Assembly (NCBI RefSeq): GCF_019968765.1
Contig: NZ_CP074149.1
Location: 4,402,001-4,466,000 of the forward strand
Length of the DNA: 64,000 bases
Reading direction: 5' to 3'
Source: Enterobacter sp. JBIWA008
Lineage (GTDB): Bacteria; Pseudomonadota; Gammaproteobacteria; Enterobacterales; Enterobacteriaceae
Made by a program: the position numbers and the translations under genes. Below the pieces are notes generated by a model. That model saw only the letters and a list, made by a program, of their open reading frames with translations. It was not told where the DNA came from and made no database searches. Shown here in pieces: positions 58,625 through 64,000 of the stretch (the stretch's first letter is position 1; every line of letters begins with the position of its first letter).

Positions 58625-60760
58625 ATGAGCACCATTTTGATTGTTCTCGCTGCTATGCTGGCCGGCGCGTCGGTTGCAGGGTGGTTGTACAGGCGCCGTG
58701 CACAGCGCCGTTATCGCCTGCCCTTTTTAAATGCATTTGCGGGTGCAAGCACGCGTAAACTCACGCAAGACGAACGCGATGCGGTTGAAAACTATCTCGA
58801 AATCCTGAACCGTACTCAGTTAACGCCTGCGCCAACGGGAGCCACCGCTGCGCCCGTCGCGCTCAAGCTTAATGCGCAAAGTGACACCGTGCTCTGCGTG
58901 ACGCGCTCCATCACGCGCTACGGCATCACCACTGATGACCCCAACAAATGGCGCTATTATCTTGATTCAGTAGAAGTGCATCTGCCCCCGTCCTGGGAGC
59001 AATACATTAATGACGAAAACAGCGTTGAGCTGATTCACACCGATTCGTTGCCCCTGGTTATCTCGCTTAACGGCCATACGCTGAATGAATATCTTCAGGA
59101 AGCCCCGCGTTTTGCGCTGGAGCGCGCGAGTTCAACGCAGGCTTCCATCCGTGGCGAAGAGACAGAGCAGATCGAACTGCTGAACATTCGCCAGGAGACG
59201 CATGAAGAGTACGCCCTGAGCCGCCCGGACGGCATCCGTGAAGCCATTCTGATCGTTGCTGCCTTCCTGCTCTTTTTTATCTGCCTGCTCACGCCGGATG
59301 TGTTTGTCCCCTGGCTGGCTGGCGGCGCGGTGCTGCTGCTGGCCGGCGGGCTTTGGGGTCTCTTTGCCCCACCGGCCAAAACCTCGTTGCGAGAGATCCA
59401 CTGCCTGCGCGGTACGCCAAAGCGCTGGGGCCTGTTCGGTGAAAACGATCAGGAACATCTCAACAATATCTCGCTCGGTATTATCGACCTGATCTACCCG
59501 CGTCACTGGCAGCCGTGGATCGCGCAGGACTTAGGGCAGAAAACCGATATTGATATCTACCTTGACCGCCACGTTGTGCGTCAGGGGCGCTTCCTGTCTC
59601 TGCATGATGAAGTGAAAAATTTCCCGCTTCAGCACTGGCTGCGCAGCGCGGTCATTGCCGGCGGCGCCGCGCTGGTCTTAGCCATGCTGCTGCTTTTCGT
59701 GCCGCTGGATATGCCCATTAAATTCACCCTGTCGTGGATCAAAGGCGCACAAACCATTGAAGCGACCAGCGTCAACAAACTGGATGAAGCCGGTGTACGC
59801 GTGGGAGACACGCTGCGCCTGAAGGGTACCGGGATGTGTAATATTCATACCCCGGGGGCGTGGAATACGCGTCAGAGCTCGCCGTTCATGCCGTTCGATT
59901 GTTCGCAAATTATCTGGAACGACGCGCCGCCGCTGCCGCTGCCGGAATCCGAAGTGGTGAATAAAGCCACGGCTCTCACCCAGACGGTTAACCGCCAGCT
60001 GCACCCAAAACCGGACGATGATTCGCGCGTCAGCCCTGCGCTGCGCTCGGCCATTCAGAAATCAGGCATGGTTCTGCTGGATGATTTTGGTGACATCGTC
60101 CTGAAAACGCAGGATTTATGCTCCTCTCAGGATGAGTGCATACGTCTTAAAAACGCCCTGGTAAACCTGGGGAACAGTAAAGACTGGGACTCGCTGGTGA
60201 AACGCGCCGAAGCGGGACGACTGGACGGCGTTAACGTGCTGCTGCGTCCGGTTAGCGCTGAATCGCTGGATAACCTGGTCGCCACCTCGACCTCGCCGTT
60301 CATGATGCGCGAGACTACCCGTGCGGCTCAGGCGCTGAACAGCCCGGCGCCGGGCGGCTTTGTGATTGCAAGCGATGAAGGCAGCGACCTGGTCGATCAG
60401 CCCTACCCGCAGGTTGCGCTTTATGACTACCCGGCGCAGGAGCAGTGGAGCCAGTTCCAGCGCCTGGCGCAGATGCTGATGCAAACGCCGTTCAGCGCCG
60501 AAGGGATTGTCACGAGTATTTATACCGATGCCAACGGCACTCGCCATATCGGCCTGCACCGGATGCCGGACAGCGCAGGTTTGTGGCGTTACATCGGCAC
60601 CTCTCTGCTGATGACCGCGATGCTGATCGCCATTTTCTGGAACGGCTTTATGGCCCTGCGCCGCTACCAGCGCTCGCGAACCCGGCTTGCCGACATCCAG
60701 CAGTATTATGAAAACTGCCTCAATCCTAAGCTGATCCCCTCGTCTGAGAGCCTGATCTGA
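58625..60760 (+). CDS. igaA: IgaA, inner-membrane repressor of the Rcs phosphorelay
   Basis: 711 residues, as in E. coli (YrfF). An N-terminal membrane helix, two more near residues 207-250, and another pair near 340 and 655-680 frame two cytosolic and one large periplasmic domain. It holds down RcsD/RcsC signalling; RcsF relieves it during envelope stress. It is first in igaA-yrfG-hslR-hslO. It is normally essential unless Rcs is off. Confidence 0.95.
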   Translation: MSTILIVLAAMLAGASVAGWLYRRRAQRRYRLPFLNAFAGASTRKLTQDERDAVENYLEILNRTQLTPAPTGATAAPVALKLNAQSDTVLCVTRSITRYGITTDDPNKWRYYLDSVEVHLPPSWEQYINDENSVELIHTDSLPLVISLNGHTLNEYLQEAPRFALERASSTQASIRGEETEQIELLNIRQETHEEYALSRPDGIREAILIVAAFLLFFICLLTPDVFVPWLAGGAVLLLAGGLWGLFAPPAKTSLREIHCLRGTPKRWGLFGENDQEHLNNISLGIIDLIYPRHWQPWIAQDLGQKTDIDIYLDRHVVRQGRFLSLHDEVKNFPLQHWLRSAVIAGGAALVLAMLLLFVPLDMPIKFTLSWIKGAQTIEATSVNKLDEAGVRVGDTLRLKGTGMCNIHTPGAWNTRQSSPFMPFDCSQIIWNDAPPLPLPESEVVNKATALTQTVNRQLHPKPDDDSRVSPALRSAIQKSGMVLLDDFGDIVLKTQDLCSSQDECIRLKNALVNLGNSKDWDSLVKRAEAGRLDGVNVLLRPVSAESLDNLVATSTSPFMMRETTRAAQALNSPAPGGFVIASDEGSDLVDQPYPQVALYDYPAQEQWSQFQRLAQMLMQTPFSAEGIVTSIYTDANGTRHIGLHRMPDSAGLWRYIGTSLLMTAMLIAIFWNGFMALRRYQRSRTRLADIQQYYENCLNPKLIPSSESLI

Positions 60761-60827
60761 TAACGTCGTTGCGCGACAAGATGTGCTACCCTGTCGCGCA
60801 CGTTTCTTCTGGCTGGAGTTCCCCCTA

Positions 60828-61511
60828 ATGCATCTTGATATCGCCTGGCAGGAGGTAGATACCGTTCTGCTGGATATGGACGGCACGCTGCTCGATCTCG
60901 CCTTTGATAACTATTTCTGGCAAACGCTGGTTCCTGAAACCTATGGCGAGCAGCAGGGGATCTCCCCGGCAGAAGCGCAGGCATTCATTCGTTCGCAATA
61001 TAGCGCGGTACAACATACGCTAAACTGGTACTGTCTTGACTACTGGAGCGAACGCCTCGGTTTGGATATTTGTGCCATGACCACCGCCCAGGGCCCACGC
61101 GCCGTTCTGCGCGAGGATACCGTGCCCTTCCTGGATGCGCTGAAAGCAAGCGGCAAGCGCCGTATTTTGCTGACCAACGCGCACCCACACAATCTGGCGG
61201 TGAAGCTGGAACATACGGGTCTGGCATCGCACCTTGATTTATTACTTTCCACCCACACATTTGGTTATCCGAAAGAGGATCAGCGGTTGTGGCACGCGGT
61301 GAAGGAAGAGACGGGTTTGCAGCCAGAACGTACGTTGTTCATTGATGACAGCGAGCCCATTCTGGATTCTGCGGCAAGGTTTGGCATTCGCTACTGTCTG
61401 GGCGTTACCAATCCTGACTCTGGCCTGGCTGAAAAAAGCTATCAGCGCCACCCTGGACTGAACGACTACCGCCAGATGATCCCCTCACTGACCGTGAAGG
61501 AGACGCCATGA
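60828..61511 (+). CDS. yrfG: GMP/IMP nucleotidase YrfG (HAD family)
   Basis: 227 residues from the ATG at 60828 (MHLDIAWQEVDTVLLDMDGT); E. coli YrfG is 222, and a start at 60783 would add 15 residues. The HAD motifs DMDGTLLDLAFDN, LLTNAHPH and FIDDSEPILDSA are complete. In E. coli it dephosphorylates purine nucleotides. It lies 67 nt after igaA; the stop overlaps hslR by 4 nt. Confidence 0.92.
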   Translation: MHLDIAWQEVDTVLLDMDGTLLDLAFDNYFWQTLVPETYGEQQGISPAEAQAFIRSQYSAVQHTLNWYCLDYWSERLGLDICAMTTAQGPRAVLREDTVPFLDALKASGKRRILLTNAHPHNLAVKLEHTGLASHLDLLLSTHTFGYPKEDQRLWHAVKEETGLQPERTLFIDDSEPILDSAARFGIRYCLGVTNPDSGLAEKSYQRHPGLNDYRQMIPSLTVKETP

Positions 61512-61909
61512 AAGAAAAACCCGCTGACGGGGTAAGACTGGATAAATGGCTGTGGGCGGCGCGTTTTTATAAAACACGCGCCCTTGCCCGAGAGATGGTT
61601 GATGGCGGAAAAGTGCATTACAACGGCCAGCGCAGCAAACCGAGCAAGCTGGTTGAACTGAATGCCACCTTAACGCTGCGTCAGGGCAACGATGAACGTA
61701 CTGTGGTGATTAAAGCTATTACCGAACAGCGTCGACCCGCAGCGGAAGCTGTACTGCTTTATGAAGAGACGGCGGAGAGCGTTGAAAAGCGCGAGAAGAC
61801 CGCGCTGGCGCGCAAAATGAACGCGCTGACGATGCCTCATCCGGACCGGCGACCGGATAAAAAAGAGCGCCGCGATCTGATGAAATTTAAACACGGTGAG
61901 ACTGATTAA
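61508..61909 (+). CDS. hslR: Ribosome-associated heat-shock protein Hsp15
   Basis: 133 residues, as in E. coli. An N-terminal S4 RNA-binding domain ([20 protein letters not shown], about 10-75) is followed by a basic tail. Hsp15 binds free 50S subunits that still carry nascent-chain tRNA and helps recycle them after heat shock. Its ATG overlaps the yrfG stop (ATGA). hslO follows after 17 nt. Confidence 0.95.
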   Translation: MKEKPADGVRLDKWLWAARFYKTRALAREMVDGGKVHYNGQRSKPSKLVELNATLTLRQGNDERTVVIKAITEQRRPAAEAVLLYEETAESVEKREKTALARKMNALTMPHPDRRPDKKERRDLMKFKHGETD

Positions 61910-61926
61910 CCTCACCCGCACGAGAG

Positions 61927-62811
61927 ATGAAAATGGCCCAACACGACCAATTACACCGCTATCTGTTTGAACAATTCGCCGTGCGCGGCGAGCTGGTCAC
62001 CGTATCCGAAACCTGGAAACAGATTCTGGAAAACCACAACTACCCGCTGCCGGTGAAAACCCTGTTGGGCGAACTGCTGGTTGCCACCAGCCTGCTGACA
62101 GCGACGCTGAAGTTTGCCGGTGATATTACCGTGCAGCTGCAGGGTGACGGCCCGATGACGCTGGCGGTTATCAACGGCAATAACCAACAGCAGATGCGCG
62201 GCGTGGCGCGCGTTCAGGGCGACGTGCCTGAAAATGCAGATCTCAAAACGCTGGTAGGTAATGGCTACCTGGTGATCACCATCTCCCCTGAGGAAGGCGA
62301 GCGCTATCAGGGCGTGGTGGGTCTGGAAGGCGATACCCTGGCTGCCTGCCTGGAAGATTACTTCATGCGCTCAGAACAGCTGCCGACGCGTCTCTTCATC
62401 CGCACCGGTGAAGTGGACGGTCAGCCTGCTGCGGGCGGTATGCTGCTACAGGTTCTGCCTGCGCAGGACGCACAGACCAATGACTTTGAGCACCTGGCGA
62501 CGCTGACCGAAACCATCAAAGCGGAAGAGCTGTTCAACCTGTCAGCGACCGACGTGCTGTGGCGTCTGTACCACGAAGAAGAAGTGACGGTCTACGACCC
62601 GCAGGCGGTGGAATTTAAGTGCACCTGCTCCCGCGAGCGCTGCGCTGGCGCGCTGAAAACCCTGCCGGATGAAGAGATCGACAGCATCATGGCGGAAGAC
62701 GGTGAAATTGATATGCACTGTGACTACTGCGGTACGCACTACGTGTTCAATTCGATGGATATCGCTGAGATCCGCAACAACGCCTCCCCGGCGGATCCGC
62801 AGGTTCACTAA
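61927..62811 (+). CDS. hslO: Redox-regulated chaperone Hsp33
   Basis: 294 residues (E. coli 292-294), starting [20 protein letters not shown]. The C-terminal zinc switch has the four Cys as CxC ([10 protein letters not shown]) and CxxC (HCDYCG). Oxidation releases zinc and turns on a holdase chaperone during bleach or peroxide stress. It is last in igaA-yrfG-hslR-hslO. E. coli has yhgE next; here pckA follows. Confidence 0.96.
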   Translation: MKMAQHDQLHRYLFEQFAVRGELVTVSETWKQILENHNYPLPVKTLLGELLVATSLLTATLKFAGDITVQLQGDGPMTLAVINGNNQQQMRGVARVQGDVPENADLKTLVGNGYLVITISPEEGERYQGVVGLEGDTLAACLEDYFMRSEQLPTRLFIRTGEVDGQPAAGGMLLQVLPAQDAQTNDFEHLATLTETIKAEELFNLSATDVLWRLYHEEEVTVYDPQAVEFKCTCSRERCAGALKTLPDEEIDSIMAEDGEIDMHCDYCGTHYVFNSMDIAEIRNNASPADPQVH

Positions 62812-62840
62812 TCCCGTCTTACCGTTACCCTTATCCAGTT

Positions 62841-62874
62841 CCCTCTCCCTCCAGGAGAGGGTTAGGGAGAGGGT
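62841..62874 (+). repeat. Dispersed palindromic repeat, CCCTCTCCC family, copy 3
   Basis: CCCTCTCC and GGAGAGGG (62841-62848, 62854-62861; 5-nt loop) are followed by TTAGGGAGAGGGTA. It has the same design as copies at 30478-30515 and 44943-44977, with a more diverged tail. It lies just after hslO, where yhgE is found in E. coli. Confidence 0.7.
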
Positions 62875-62935
62875 AAAACAACCGCCTCAAGCTGAATCGT
62901 TTTCCTAATGTAACTCTTACGTAATTTTCTTACGT

Positions 62936-63037
62936 GTATGCGATTACATTCACATTCTTTCCGATAAAATCACCACTCTTTAACCTTTTCGGAACATTTT
63001 CCCCAACCAAAAAGCGATTCCTGCGATAATCCGCCTG
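62936..63037 (+). promoter_or_regulatory. pckA promoter region with CRP site
   Basis: TGCGA-TTACAT-TCACA at 62939-62954 matches the CRP core at 9 of 10 positions. A GATAAT -10 candidate lies at 63025-63030, which would put the site near -90. pckA is a catabolite-repressed gluconeogenic gene, so CRP activation is expected. The 364 nt from hslO to pckA hold this region, repeat copy 3 and no other gene. Confidence 0.6.
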
Positions 63038-63175
63038 CGCTGTGACTGGAGTCGCAGCGTTTTCCGTTAGTAAGGGTTTTGTCCAGATGCGTAAATCTAT
63101 GAGCCCCGTCGCGGTTAACAACCTCAGAAAAACCCTACAATTTCAGGCAGTACATATTGGCTAAGGAGCAGTGAT

Positions 63176-64000
63176 ATGCGTGTTACTGGTTTAACCCCGC
63201 AAGATCTCAAGGCTTATGGTATTCACGACGTCCAGGAAATCGTCTACAACCCCGACTACGATACGCTGTATCAGGAAGAGCTCAATCCAGCACTGGAAGG
63301 ATACGAGCGTGGTGTGTTGACGAATCTTGGTGCTATCGCCGTCGATACCGGTATCTTTACCGGTCGTTCGCCGAAAGATAAGTATATCGTCCGAGACGAA
63401 ACCACCCGCGATACGCTGTGGTGGGCTGACAAGGGCAAAGGGAAGAACGACAACAAACCGCTCTCCCCGGAAACCTGGCAGCACCTGAAAGGGCTCGTCA
63501 CCCATCAACTTTCCGGCAAGCGTCTGTTCATTGTCGACGCTTTCTGCGGCGCTAACGCCGACACCCGTCTTTCCGTACGCTTTATTACCGAAGTGGCCTG
63601 GCAGGCGCATTTCGTGAAGAACATGTTCATTCGTCCAACCGACGAAGAACTGCAGGATTTCACCCCTGATTTCATCGTGATGAACGGCGCAAAATGCACG
63701 AACCCACAGTGGAAAGAGCAGGGTCTGAACTCCGAAAACTTTGTGGCCTTCAATCTGACCGAGCGTATCCAGCTGATCGGCGGTACCTGGTACGGCGGCG
63801 AAATGAAGAAAGGGATGTTCTCGGTTATGAACTACCTGCTGCCGCTGCGGGGCATCGCCTCCATGCATTGCTCGGCGAACGTCGGTGAAAAAGGCGACGT
63901 GGCGGTGTTCTTTGGCCTGTCCGGCACCGGAAAAACCACTCTGTCCACCGATCCAAAACGTCGCCTGATTGGCGATGACGAACACGGCTGGGATGACGAC
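63176..64000 (+). CDS. pckA: Phosphoenolpyruvate carboxykinase (ATP), partial
   Basis: The first 275 codons are present from the ATG at 63176 (AAGGAG 7-12 nt upstream), starting [20 protein letters not shown]; the rest of the ~540-residue enzyme is beyond the window. Visible features are the substrate-binding [14 protein letters not shown] (about residue 64), the [11 protein letters not shown] lysine and the ATP-binding P-loop [12 protein letters not shown] (about 245-256), followed by DDEHGWDDD. It converts oxaloacetate to PEP in gluconeogenesis. Confidence 0.97.
   Translation, partial: MRVTGLTPQDLKAYGIHDVQEIVYNPDYDTLYQEELNPALEGYERGVLTNLGAIAVDTGIFTGRSPKDKYIVRDETTRDTLWWADKGKGKNDNKPLSPETWQHLKGLVTHQLSGKRLFIVDAFCGANADTRLSVRFITEVAWQAHFVKNMFIRPTDEELQDFTPDFIVMNGAKCTNPQWKEQGLNSENFVAFNLTERIQLIGGTWYGGEMKKGMFSVMNYLLPLRGIASMHCSANVGEKGDVAVFFGLSGTGKTTLSTDPKRRLIGDDEHGWDDD

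Overview
The window is chromosomal DNA of a member of the Enterobacteriaceae. Gene order and protein sequences follow the Escherichia coli min 73-76 region (rplN/S10 operon to pckA) almost gene for gene. Three features point to Enterobacter or a close relative (Lelliottia, Leclercia) rather than E. coli: a malonate decarboxylase (mdc) cluster, codA next to nirB, and no gsp/chiA, frl, nirC or yhgE genes. The genus is an inference from gene content, because no alignment could be run.

Layout. 1-5,600: start of the spc operon (rplN, cut by the window edge) and the whole S10 operon (rpsJ to rpsQ, minus strand) with promoter, L4-type leader and terminator. 5,600-6,860: a peptidase-only prepilin peptidase, then bfr and bfd (iron storage). 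6,940-13,280: str operon (rpsL-rpsG-fusA-tuf) behind tusDCB and yheO. 13,400-18,030: fkpA, slyX, slyD, yheV, kefB and kefG. 18,160-20,065: yheS (ABC-F). 20,081-28,104: the mdc islet (mdcR convergent with mdcABCDEFGH), which splits the usual yheS-yheT neighbourhood. 28,333-30,941: yheT, yheU, prkB and a yhfA that carries an amber codon. 31,000-36,520: crp, yhfK, argD, pabA and an unusual yhfG-fic fusion. 36,600-39,980: ppiA, tsgA, codA. 40,100-44,900: nirB-nirD-cysG, without nirC, and yhfL. 45,000-51,430: the aroK-aroB-damX-dam-rpe-gph-trpS operon. 51,700-55,000: hofMNOPQ. 55,100-64,000: mrcA, nudE, igaA-yrfG-hslR-hslO and the first half of pckA.

Functional links. Much of the window is core growth machinery: ribosomal proteins, EF-Tu, EF-G, tRNA-modifying TusBCD, aromatic and arginine biosynthesis, and PBP1a. 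Several genes sit next to CRP or anaerobic control sites visible in the DNA: a perfect CRP palindrome between ppiA and tsgA, a near-perfect one before pckA, and FNR plus NarL/NarP sites before nirB. NirBD needs siroheme, which CysG makes. The mdc islet encodes everything for malonate use: transporter, enzyme subunits, prosthetic-group synthesis, acyl activation and regulator.

The most unusual points are: (1) yhfG (antitoxin-like) and fic joined in one reading frame, with loss of the Fic N-terminus and an altered Fic motif; (2) yhfA interrupted by one TAG codon; (3) loss of nirC, with a strong hairpin at the site; (4) a GC-rich hairpin between mdcE and mdcF; (5) two families of dispersed palindromic repeats; (6) a terminator-like hairpin in the tsgA leader. 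I found no CRISPR array, insertion sequence, prophage, rRNA or tRNA gene.
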